A DNA stretch of 64,000 nt from Dyella_B sp035690825. GTDB taxonomy: Bacteria; Pseudomonadota; Gammaproteobacteria; Xanthomonadales; Rhodanobacteraceae. A program made the position numbers and the translations under genes. Position 1 is the stretch's first letter. Each line of letters starts with the position of its first letter. Positions 9,600-17,349 of this stretch are shown here, piece by piece. The stretch covers positions 1-64,000 of the forward strand of contig NZ_JBQCHP010000183.1 of the NCBI RefSeq assembly GCF_051954575.1, read 5' to 3'. The notes under the pieces are model-generated. The model was not told the DNA's origin, made no database searches, and was given only the letters and a program-made list of their open reading frames with translations.

Positions 9600-10220
9600 T
9601 CATTCGCGCCGGCGCAGGCGCAGATAGGTGAAGGCCTGGATCGAACCCCATGGCGTCACGTGCATGTCGCGCGCGGTCGCCATGCGCTCGAATTCGCTGC
9701 CAAATAGCGCATTCAACGTGTTCGCATCGTAACGCGTCACCTTGAGGCCGCTGCATTGCGTGGGGCCGTCGGTGGCGAAGGTGGCCACGATCACCGTGCC
9801 GCCGGGCGCGACGCTGCGGCGCAGCGCTGTCAGGTAGGCCGACCTGGCCGCCTCGTCGGTCAGGAAATGAAACACCGCGCGGTCGTGCCATAACGCGTAG
9901 GGTTGCGGCGGCACGAAGCGCGTCACGTCCTGCACCAGCCAATGCACGCGCCGTGCCCTGGCCGCACCGAGCCGCGCCTTGGCCTGCGCAAGCGCCTGCG
10001 CGGAAATATCCAGCACGCTCAGGTTCGTGTAGCCCAGGTCCAGCAGATGGTCCACGAGCGTGGACGCGCCGCCGCCGACGTCGATCACCGGCGCATCGGG
10101 CGACAATCCGCTATCGGCGATGAAGGCCAGCGAGGTGTTGGGGCGTGCCTGGAACCAGCTCACCGCATCGGCGGTTTTGGTTTCGTAGACTTGTTCCCAG
10201 TGGCGGCGGGGGTCGACCAT
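9600..10220 (-). CDS. Class I SAM-dependent methyltransferase
   Basis: The 206-residue protein has the Rossmann-fold SAM motif VIDVGGGASTLVDHLL at about 45-60, then VLDIS (motif II). The N-terminus (HWEQVYETK...VSWFQ) is typical of small UbiE/thiopurine-type methyltransferases found next to copper or thiol-detoxifying genes. The substrate is unknown. It is the first gene of a probable two-gene operon with the multicopper oxidase. The start MVDPRRHWE is the family's usual beginning. Confidence 0.85.
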   Translation of the reverse strand: MVDPRRHWEQVYETKTADAVSWFQARPNTSLAFIADSGLSPDAPVIDVGGGASTLVDHLLDLGYTNLSVLDISAQALAQAKARLGAARARRVHWLVQDVTRFVPPQPYALWHDRAVFHFLTDEAARSAYLTALRRSVAPGGTVIVATFATDGPTQCSGLKVTRYDANTLNALFGSEFERMATARDMHVTPWGSIQAFTYLRLRRRE

Positions 10221-10283
10221 GGCTCATGCGCTCCGATGGTGTCGCCGGCCATTATCCTCCGCAGCAGGCAGCTGGACGAGCGC

Positions 10284-11066
10284 TCAAATCGGTATTTCGA
10301 ATATCGCCTTCACCGTCCACTTGTCGCTGGCGTCGCTCAAGCCGCGACCGATGCCGAAGTTGAACGGAACGAGCCCGCGCGTCACATCGATGGCGGCGAA
10401 CAGCTGCTGGTTTTGCCTGCGGGATGGATCGAACTGGCCGATACGGCCGAAATCGTTGTAGTACTCCACGCCCACGGCGGTGCCGGCCCACACGGTCCTC
10501 GCTACCTTCAGCGCGGGCGCAAAATTGGAACTGCTGCTGCCGTAGCGCGGCCGGAATGCGGCATCCACCACCGGGTTGAACGCGATCAGCCACAGCGGGC
10601 TGCGATAGCCGATGATCGGCCGCAGCTCGATCGCCGGGCGCCCTTGCTCCAGGCGCCCGTTTACCGCCGATAGTTCCACGTTCAAGCCCAGGAACGGGCC
10701 GGCGCCGCCTTCCGCCGGCTTCAGCGGTATCCACTTCAGGCGTACGCGCGGCCCGGCGAAATAGTTGGTGCCCGCCGCATCGTGCAGAAAGGGCAGGTAA
10801 AGCCCTGCTTCCAGGGTGTCGGTGATGCCGTAGGACCATTCCATCGTGGTGCGAAAACCGCGATCCGGCGGAATTTCGCCGGGATACGCGGGTGTCGAGC
10901 GACCCTGGAGCGTGCTGTTCACATGCAGTTCCAGCCCCCACTGGCCGCGGTGATTGATGCTGTCGTCGTACACCTGGATTTCGTCGGTGAGATCGGCGTG
11001 GGCAAGCGGCGCCGCCAGCGATGCGGCCACGGACAGGGCGAACAGCAGTAGACGGCGAGGTGGCAT
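10284..11066 (-). CDS. Exported beta-barrel envelope protein of unknown function
   Basis: I prefer ATG 11066, which puts a clean signal peptide (MPPRRLLLFALSVAASLAAP...AHA) at the N-terminus; an upstream GTG at 11105 is possible. The mature part of about 237 residues alternates polar and hydrophobic residues and has many aromatic girdle positions (GLELHVNSTLQG, MEWSYGITDTLEAGLYLPF). It therefore looks like an outer-membrane barrel of the transporter/phenol-degradation MetA-like type. No defined family motif was recognised. It is divergent from the PAP2 gene at 11267. Confidence 0.65.
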   Translation of the reverse strand: MPPRRLLLFALSVAASLAAPLAHADLTDEIQVYDDSINHRGQWGLELHVNSTLQGRSTPAYPGEIPPDRGFRTTMEWSYGITDTLEAGLYLPFLHDAAGTNYFAGPRVRLKWIPLKPAEGGAGPFLGLNVELSAVNGRLEQGRPAIELRPIIGYRSPLWLIAFNPVVDAAFRPRYGSSSSNFAPALKVARTVWAGTAVGVEYYNDFGRIGQFDPSRRQNQQLFAAIDVTRGLVPFNFGIGRGLSDASDKWTVKAIFEIPI

Positions 11067-11266
11067 GGGGGAAGCCGAAGCGGGATATAGGCATGAGCAT
11101 CGCACTGGTCGCTGAGTATTCGCTTACGCGTCCAGCCCGCACGCTTCACTCGCGCCAGCTATGCGTCACATAGCGCAAATTTCATCTCGCACTAAGTCAA
11201 ACCAAAGGCTGCGGGCTTAGTGTCGCCAGTACCTGCAAGATAAGGGCCTGCATACGCGGAAGCGGC

Positions 11267-11896
11267 GTGATGCGCGCGTTACGTTCCATGGTCTTAGTGC
11301 TGCTGGCATGCCTGGTTCCCGGGTATGCGCGGGCAGGCGGCGGCTTTCTCGGCATTGACCACCGCGTGGCCTACAGCAATACGGGCGTGTGGAACCGCAG
11401 CATCCAGAGCGGCCTCCTGTACGGCACCGTCGCCGGCGTCGGCCTGGGTGCACTGGCGTTCGGTGATCAGGACAGCTTCGGCAATACGCTGTGGCGTTCG
11501 GTGGATGCGATGGTCTTCACCGGCGTCACCACGCAGGCGATGAAGTACACCTTCCAGCGCGAACGACCCTCGCAGACCTCCGATCCCAACCGGTTCTTCC
11601 AGGGCACGCACGCGCAAAGTTTTCCCAGCGGTGAAGTGGCGGCGATTTCCGCCGCGGTGACGCCGTTCATGGCGCGCTACGGTGACGATCATCCGGCGGT
11701 GTACGCGCTGGCCCTGCTGCCCGCGTATGACGCCGTGGCGCGGGTGAAAACGCGCGGCCATTGGCAAAGCGACGTGCTGGTCGGCGCGGCGGTGGGCGTG
11801 GGCTTCGGCATTTATGCGGCGCGGCGGCAATCGCCATTGATCATCAGCTGGTTGCCGGGTGGATTTCAGGTGGGTTTTATCCACCATTTCAAATAG
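11267..11896 (+). CDS. PAP2-superfamily phosphatase
   Basis: A 209-residue protein with an N-terminal signal or anchor helix and the three PAP2 motifs: KYTFQRERP (K-x6-RP), SFPSGE (normally PSGH) and RVKTRGHWQSDVLVG (R-x5-H-x3-D). PAP2 enzymes remove phosphate from lipids such as undecaprenyl-PP or phosphatidic acid at the outer face of the inner membrane. The second motif has Glu in place of the usual His, though the catalytic His of motif 3 is kept. Convergent with the histidine kinase downstream, with a palindrome between them. Confidence 0.85.
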   Translation: MMRALRSMVLVLLACLVPGYARAGGGFLGIDHRVAYSNTGVWNRSIQSGLLYGTVAGVGLGALAFGDQDSFGNTLWRSVDAMVFTGVTTQAMKYTFQRERPSQTSDPNRFFQGTHAQSFPSGEVAAISAAVTPFMARYGDDHPAVYALALLPAYDAVARVKTRGHWQSDVLVGAAVGVGFGIYAARRQSPLIISWLPGGFQVGFIHHFK

Positions 11897-11931
11897 TGCG
11901 GAATGCTGCCTGTAGATGTCTCGCAAAAATA

Positions 11932-11963
11932 CGTTGGGTTACGCTGCGCTAACCCAACCTACG
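11932..11963. repeat. GTAGG palindrome (family 1), copy c; supplies a stop codon
   Basis: A perfect TTGGGTTA-CGCTGCGC-TAACCCAA stem with the CTACG tail. On the minus strand the TAG of its head is the stop codon of the histidine kinase (11959-11961). It lies between convergent genes and may terminate both. Confidence 0.85.
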
Positions 11964-13368
11964 AAAACCGCACGAGCACGCGCGCCAGCAAGTTTCCTTC
12001 GTGCAGCACTAGCTCCATCCGCAACGATTGCGCGCGCGCCGCCGAAGCCGCCAACGACAATCCAAGCCCCGTATGCACGCCGGCTTCCTTGCCCTTGCGC
12101 CAGAAGCGCTGCTGCATGCGTGCGATGTCTTCCGCGGTGAGGTCCGGCGCGGCATTGCTGACGGACCAGCCGTTCGCCGTGCATTGCAGCTGGATCGTGC
12201 TGCCGGCCGGCGCGTAGGCGATGGCGTTGCCCAGCAGATTGCCGAGCACCACGTCCAGCAGCGTGGGATCGGCCATCCAGGTGACCTGCGCATCGATCTG
12301 CGCCGCCAGCTTCAAGCTGCGCTCCTGCAGGCGAAGCCGATGCCGCCCGATCAGCGTTTTCGTCAGCGCGCTTACGTCCACGCGTTGCAAGGCCAATCGC
12401 TCGATGCCCGCTTCGACACGCGTGAGCAATAGCAGCGCGGTCACCATGCGTTCCATGTTCTGGCCGATCTCGCCGATATCGGCAAGCAGTTCGTTGACGT
12501 CGCGGCCGCTGGGATAGCGCATCTCCACTTCGATCGCGGTGCGCAGTTCGGACAGCGGCGTGCGCAGTTCGTGCGCCGCGCTGCTGGCGAACTGGCGTTC
12601 GCGCAGCAGGCCTTCCTCCATGCGCGAGAGCACTTCGTTGAAGTGCGTGATCAGCGGAACGAGCTCGCGGATGCGAGTGTCGGCCAGCCGCATGCTCGGC
12701 GTATCCGGACCAATCGTCTCCATCGCCCTGGCCAGGCCGGACAGCGGATGCAGGCTGCGCGTCACCAGCAGCGGCGTCAGCACGGCCACCGCCAGGAAGC
12801 CCAGCACGACCGCGCCGAACTCGATGCGGTCCATGGATTGCTGGAAATCCACCACTTCGCTGCGATCGACCGCCAGGCCGAGCACGCATTCCGGTGCGCC
12901 GAGCGCGCTGGCGACGTCGGCATTGGTGTCGCCAACGCCATGTGGCGCATTGGCGTTCGCCGAAAAGCGCAACGCAATGGCACGCAGCGCCGTGCCCTGG
13001 CGATCGGCCATGTCCACAAAGGCCATGGATTGGGCCGGTTGCAGCGCCGGCCACGCCAGCAGTGCAGCCTGGCTCGAAGACACCACGCGCCGGCCGCCGC
13101 AGTCGATCTGGAAATAAACCGTACCGTCGTCGGCCAGGAATGAAGGGATCCAATAGGAGGGCAGCGCCTGGGTCGAGGCCTGCGTCTGCGAGTTGTAGAT
13201 GTCCGCCAGCGCCTGCGCACGTTCCAGCAGGTTGGTATCGGCACGCTGCGCGACTTCATTATCGACGCGGATGTCGATCGCCAGCGTGGCGGTACCCAGC
13301 ACCAGCACGATCGCTGCGATCACCAGCAAGGTGGTGCGAAAGCGCAGCGAGGTGGCGCGTCCAAACAT
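11959..13368 (-). CDS. Sensor histidine kinase (partner of the regulator at 13373)
   Basis: A 469-residue membrane kinase if ATG 13368 is the start; TTG 13386 is an alternative overlapping the regulator by 14 bases. It has a TM helix near the N-terminus, a periplasmic sensor of about 140 residues, and a second TM helix followed by a HAMP-like linker. The phosphoacceptor box FASSAAHELRTPLSELR has His at about 266. The ATP-binding domain follows, with a somewhat degenerate N box (LGNLLGNAIAYAP) and a weak G2 box. The start lies 4 bases after the stop of the OmpR-type regulator, the usual order for such pairs. The input signal is unknown. Confidence 0.88.
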   Translation of the reverse strand: MFGRATSLRFRTTLLVIAAIVLVLGTATLAIDIRVDNEVAQRADTNLLERAQALADIYNSQTQASTQALPSYWIPSFLADDGTVYFQIDCGGRRVVSSSQAALLAWPALQPAQSMAFVDMADRQGTALRAIALRFSANANAPHGVGDTNADVASALGAPECVLGLAVDRSEVVDFQQSMDRIEFGAVVLGFLAVAVLTPLLVTRSLHPLSGLARAMETIGPDTPSMRLADTRIRELVPLITHFNEVLSRMEEGLLRERQFASSAAHELRTPLSELRTAIEVEMRYPSGRDVNELLADIGEIGQNMERMVTALLLLTRVEAGIERLALQRVDVSALTKTLIGRHRLRLQERSLKLAAQIDAQVTWMADPTLLDVVLGNLLGNAIAYAPAGSTIQLQCTANGWSVSNAAPDLTAEDIARMQQRFWRKGKEAGVHTGLGLSLAASAARAQSLRMELVLHEGNLLARVLVRFS

Positions 13369-13372
13369 GGAG

Positions 13373-14044
13373 TCACTGTTTCGCAATCAGATAGCCGAAG
13401 CCGCGGCGTGTCTGCACCAGCTCGCCGATGCCGGCGTGTTCGAGCTTGCGCCGCAGGCCGAACACGAGCACTTCCACACTGCGGTCGGACGCATTGGATT
13501 CGCAACCGGCCAGCCGTTCGAGAATCTCGCCGCGCGAAAAGGCGCGACCGCGATGCCGCAACAACAGCTCCAGCAGGGAAAATTCGCGTGGCGTAAGCAG
13601 CAAGGGCTCGCCATGCACGTGCACGGAGCGCGTGACGGGATCAAGGCTCAATTCGCCGATCGTCAGCTGCGGCGTCTGCGCATCCTTGGAGCGTCGCGCG
13701 AGGGCGTGCAGCCGTGCGACCAGTTCGTCGAACGAAAACGGCTTGACCAGATAGTCGTCGGCGCCACGGTTGAGCGCATCGATGCGGTCGGCGGTCTGGT
13801 CGCGCGCCGACAGCACCAGCACGCGCGGACGCGACGTGCGGCCCTGGATATGCCGCAGTACGGACAGGCCGTCCATGCCGGGCAGTCCCAGGTCGAGCAC
13901 CACCAGCTCGTACTCATAGGTGTCCAGGTGCTGGCAGGCGATGATGCCGTTGGCGGCGGTATCCACGGCGAAACCCGACGCGCCGAGGCCACGCCCGAGC
14001 GATTCGCGCAAACGCAGGGAATCTTCAACGATCAGAACGTTCAG
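13373..14044 (-). CDS. OmpR-family response regulator, apparent CTG start codon
   Basis: The receiver domain (phospho-acceptor D51, YLVKPF lysine near 100) is followed by a winged-helix DNA-binding domain (LTPREFSLLELLLRH, RRGFGYLIAKQ). The first ATG/GTG/TTG in frame is a TTG at 14011, which would delete beta-strand 1 and the acidic pair. Reading from CTG 14044 gives (M/L)NVLIVEDSLRLRES. This restores E7, D8 and D51, exactly the PmrA/QseB spacing. GGAGAGG lies five bases upstream of that CTG, and an in-frame TAG sits ten codons before it. I therefore annotate a CTG start; a sequencing error making CTG from ATG is the main alternative. It is co-transcribed with the kinase downstream. Confidence 0.85.
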   Translation of the reverse strand: MNVLIVEDSLRLRESLGRGLGASGFAVDTAANGIIACQHLDTYEYELVVLDLGLPGMDGLSVLRHIQGRTSRPRVLVLSARDQTADRIDALNRGADDYLVKPFSFDELVARLHALARRSKDAQTPQLTIGELSLDPVTRSVHVHGEPLLLTPREFSLLELLLRHRGRAFSRGEILERLAGCESNASDRSVEVLVFGLRRKLEHAGIGELVQTRRGFGYLIAKQ

Positions 14045-14296
14045 GTCGGCCTCTCCGGTCGGGAATATGAGCTATGGACGCGCCGTGCGAGCGCGTTGCG
14101 ACAGCGTGCAGCGAGCCGGCTTTCACCAGCCTGACAGATTCCTTGAACGAATGACGAAAACCTAACACGCCGGTAAGTGTGGGGTAAGGTCATCCGCACA
14201 CACTCCCTGATGCGTGCCCGCCAAGGACGTGCCGTTGCGTGATGAATCCATTACGCCGAAACACGCATTCAACGCAGCCAGCCTGCCAGGTGTCCT

Positions 14297-15364
14297 TTGA
14301 GCGCATTGTCCGATTTCTCCAGCAATGGCATTCCACGCCAGGGCATCCATCGCATCCTGGTATGCCGGCCCAATCACCGGCTCGGCAACATGCTGTTGAT
14401 GACGCCGCTGATCGCGGAGCTGGAACGGTTGTACAAGGGCGCGGAGATCGACATCGTCGCCGAAGGTCCGCTCGCCGGCGATGTGTTCGCCACGTTCTTC
14501 AGCGTGCGCAACGTGTACTGCCTGCCGCGCCGCGGTTTCAAACATCCGGGGAGCTTTCTTGCGCTGGTCGCGCGGATTCGCAAGAACCGCTACGACCTGG
14601 TGATCGATCCCTGCGTGGGTTCGGGTTTCAGCCGCACGCTGGCGCGTATTTTCCGCGGGTGCTACAAGCTCGGTTTCGGCGATGCGGAAAAACCATCGCG
14701 CGGTCTCACCCATGTGGTGCCCGCCACGCAGGCGCCACGGCACATGGCGCAGCGACCGGTGGCGCTGGTGCGCGAATGTGATGTGTCTGCGCCTGACAAA
14801 GGCGCGGGGTTTCCGCCCATGGACATCCGCCTTACCGAGGAGGAGCGCGCCAGCGGCAAGGCGGTGATCCGCGAGTTGCTCAAGGACACGCCCTCGACAC
14901 GTACCGGCCTCACCATCGGCATTTTCGCCGACGCCACCGGCAACAAGTGCTATGCCACCGCATGGTGGAACGACTTCCTGACCACGCTGCAGGTGCTTTC
15001 GCCGCATTGCCGCTTCGTGGAGATCGTGCCCATGCACGGCCGCTCCATGCTCGGTGCGCGCTGGCCGAGCTATTACTCCAGCCATATCCGCCGCATGGCC
15101 GCGGTGATGTCGGCGGTGGACCTGGTGATCAGCGCCGACTGCGGCGTGATGCATCTGGCCGCCGCTTCGCAGGTACCGACGCTTGGCATGTTTTGCGTGA
15201 CCGACGAGCAGGTCTACGGGCCGTATGGCACGCGCAGCGGTTCGTTGTTGACCCGCGAGCTTTCCGCCGAGGATGCCGCCCGCAGCGCGGTGAAGGCATT
15301 CCCCGATCTGTTCGACACGCCGCCGAAGGAACCTGCCGTCGTCAGAATGGTGCGGCAGCCTTGA
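14297..15364 (+). CDS. Glycosyltransferase family 9 (heptosyltransferase-like)
   Basis: The 355-residue protein shows the GT-B pattern of LPS heptosyltransferases. The N-terminus has HRILVCRPNHRLGNMLLMTPLI, the ADP-heptose transferase start block. The C-terminal acceptor block VDLVISADCGVMHLAAASQVPTLGMF is typical of GT9. It would add a heptose or related sugar to a lipid-linked acceptor at the cytosolic membrane face. The start is TTG 14297, with no better choice in frame. It heads a group with a GT39 and an asparagine synthase in the same direction, separated by repeats. Confidence 0.85.
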   Translation: MSALSDFSSNGIPRQGIHRILVCRPNHRLGNMLLMTPLIAELERLYKGAEIDIVAEGPLAGDVFATFFSVRNVYCLPRRGFKHPGSFLALVARIRKNRYDLVIDPCVGSGFSRTLARIFRGCYKLGFGDAEKPSRGLTHVVPATQAPRHMAQRPVALVRECDVSAPDKGAGFPPMDIRLTEEERASGKAVIRELLKDTPSTRTGLTIGIFADATGNKCYATAWWNDFLTTLQVLSPHCRFVEIVPMHGRSMLGARWPSYYSSHIRRMAAVMSAVDLVISADCGVMHLAAASQVPTLGMFCVTDEQVYGPYGTRSGSLLTRELSAEDAARSAVKAFPDLFDTPPKEPAVVRMVRQP

Positions 15365-15423
15365 GTTTCGGTTGGGATAAGGCGCAGCCGCATCCCAGCA
15401 TCGCCATCTACATCACTGCGCTG

Positions 15424-15464
15424 GGGTTCGCCCCGGACCAAGTCCGGGGCTCAGCCCAACCTAC
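15424..15464. repeat. GTAGG palindrome (family 1), hybrid copy d
   Basis: Ends in CCCAACCTACG like family 1. The centre is CCCCGGAC-CAA-GTCCGGGG, a palindrome also embedded in the family 3 copy at 62071. Confidence 0.65.
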
Positions 15465-15549
15465 GGGGAGCTTCATAGGGGCCTGGCAAAGTACAATTGC
15501 CGGCTGAGCTTGCGCCGCCTGGGCGCGGCGCCCTGCCCGGAATTTCCCC

Positions 15550-17070
15550 ATGCCGAACGACCGCATCACGCAGCACCACTTGCGGCCCGATACCACGCAC
15601 GCCACGCGCTGGTCGTTGCTGTTCGTGATCGCCTTCGGGCTGCTGCTGGGCTTTGCGTTCCAGGGCACGCGCGGCTTGTGGAGCCCGGACGAAGGGCGCT
15701 ACACGGTGGCGGCGCTGCAGATGCTCGATACCGGCAACTACCTGGCTCCTGCCTACAGCCCGGACGAAGTCAATTTCTCCAAGCCGCCGACCACCTACTG
15801 GGTGATCGCCGCCTCGATGAAGGTGTTCGGCCGCAATACCTGGGCGGTGCGCATTCCCTATGCGCTGGCGTTCCTGCTGACGCTGCTGGTGCTGCATGCG
15901 ATGGGGCGCCGGCTGATGCCGGAAAAACCCTGGCTGCCCAGCGTGGTGTACGGCTGCGCGGCGGCGCCGTTCCTGGCCGGCAATATCGTCAGTACCGATG
16001 CGTTTCTCACCTTGTGCGAAGCGCTGGCCATGCTGGGCTTTCTGTGCGCGGCGTTCGACGAGAACGAGCGCGGGCGCAAGCGCTACGTGATGCTGATGTG
16101 GCTGGGCTGGGGCCTGGCGTTCCTTACCAAGGGGCCGCCGGGGCTGATGCCGTTGCTGGCGGTGATTCCGTTCATCGTGCGCCGCGACGGCTGGCGTGGC
16201 CTGGGCCGTTTCTTCCCGTTGGGCGGCATCGTGCTGTTCCTGCTGGTGGGCTTGTCCTGGTACCTGGTGGTGGTGCTGCGTTACGCCGGCCTGCTGGACT
16301 ACTTCCTGCACCAGGAGGTCTACAACCGCGTGTTCACCGCCGCGCACAAGCGCAACGCGGGCTGGTTCGGCTGGATCAAGATCTACCTGCCGGTGCTGGC
16401 GATCGGCCTGTTGCCGTGGTGGCCGGCGATGGGGCGGGTGATCCGTCGCTGGGCATCCGCCGAGCGGTGGAGCGCCAAGGGCAGTCCGAACGTGGAGCTG
16501 TTCCTGGCGTTGTGGTTCCTGGTGCCGTTCGTGGTGTTCTGCCTGGTGCAGTCGCGCCTACCGCTGTACATGCTGCCGCTGTTCGTGCCGTTGGCGTTGC
16601 TGCTGGCACTGGAGTTGCGCGATCGCTTCGACCTGCGCCAGCGCAAGCAGCAGCTGTTGCTGGCCGCGTGGGTAGTGGTGCTGCTGGCGGCCAAGGGCAT
16701 TGCCGCATACGACTGGCATTCAGTGAACGACAACCGCCAGGCCGCCGCCGAGCTGCGCGCGGCCACGCCGGTCGAGCGCTACCAGGCGATCGTCTTCGTC
16801 GAGAACACCGCGGTGGGCTACACCATCGAAGAGGCCACGCCGTGGGGCCTGCGCCTGTACCTGGGCAAGGTGATCTACGGCATCCCCTGGCTGGCGCCGC
16901 ACGGTGGCGAGGCGCTGTGCCATGCGCTGCATAACGAGGGCAGGGCGCTGGTGGTGATCGATCCGGACCTGGGGCCGAAGGCGATCGAGCCGGCGCTGGC
17001 ACAGTGTCCCGGCAAGGTGACCGAGCTGGGGACGTGGCGGAAGGATGTGTTGAAGCTGGTTGAGCTTTGA
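15550..17070 (+). CDS. ArnT-like/GT39 membrane glycosyltransferase
   Basis: A 506-residue protein with about eleven hydrophobic helices and the first-loop acidic motif LWSPDEGRYTVAALQM followed by KPPTTYW. These are diagnostic of the ArnT/PMT (GT39, GT83) superfamily using polyprenyl-phosphate sugars on the periplasmic side. ArnT itself adds aminoarabinose to lipid A, but many paralogues glycosylate other lipids or proteins, so I do not assign arnT. The C-terminal about 100 residues form a soluble periplasmic domain. It lies between a GT9 and asnB, suggesting surface-saccharide modification. Confidence 0.85.
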   Translation: MPNDRITQHHLRPDTTHATRWSLLFVIAFGLLLGFAFQGTRGLWSPDEGRYTVAALQMLDTGNYLAPAYSPDEVNFSKPPTTYWVIAASMKVFGRNTWAVRIPYALAFLLTLLVLHAMGRRLMPEKPWLPSVVYGCAAAPFLAGNIVSTDAFLTLCEALAMLGFLCAAFDENERGRKRYVMLMWLGWGLAFLTKGPPGLMPLLAVIPFIVRRDGWRGLGRFFPLGGIVLFLLVGLSWYLVVVLRYAGLLDYFLHQEVYNRVFTAAHKRNAGWFGWIKIYLPVLAIGLLPWWPAMGRVIRRWASAERWSAKGSPNVELFLALWFLVPFVVFCLVQSRLPLYMLPLFVPLALLLALELRDRFDLRQRKQQLLLAAWVVVLLAAKGIAAYDWHSVNDNRQAAAELRAATPVERYQAIVFVENTAVGYTIEEATPWGLRLYLGKVIYGIPWLAPHGGEALCHALHNEGRALVVIDPDLGPKAIEPALAQCPGKVTELGTWRKDVLKLVEL

Positions 17071-17114
17071 AACAGGCCTTGGGTTAGCGCTCACCCACCG
17101 TTTGGCTAAAGCGG

Positions 17115-17224
17115 CTCCCTCCCCCGCGAAGTAGGGAGGGCTGGGGTGGGTTGCCGCGCAGCTGGAATTCACCGCGAGGTTGTTTACCCCACCCTAACCC
17201 TCCCTTACTTCGCAGGGGAGGGGA
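17115..17224. repeat. CTCCCTCCCC repeat (family 3), copy a
   Basis: An inverted pair: CTCCCTCCCCCGCGAAGTAG with GGGAGGGCTGGGGTGGG at the left, and CCCCACCCTAACCCTCCC with CGCAGGGGAGGGG at the right. A roughly 30-base variable centre lies between them. Confidence 0.8.
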
Positions 17225-17349
17225 CAGATGGCGGCGACGGGCGATATCGGGCCCCGGCTTCACGTCCCGTCGAGCCCCGTCTTCACCCCTTCCTTTACAA
17301 TCGGCCAACTGGGCGGCCTGCCCGCCAAATCGATCAGAGCATCCTCCAA

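Noticed and set aside
15550..17070. Calling the GT39 gene arnT
   Set aside because: The fold fits, but no arnBCAD genes are present and many paralogues transfer other sugars.
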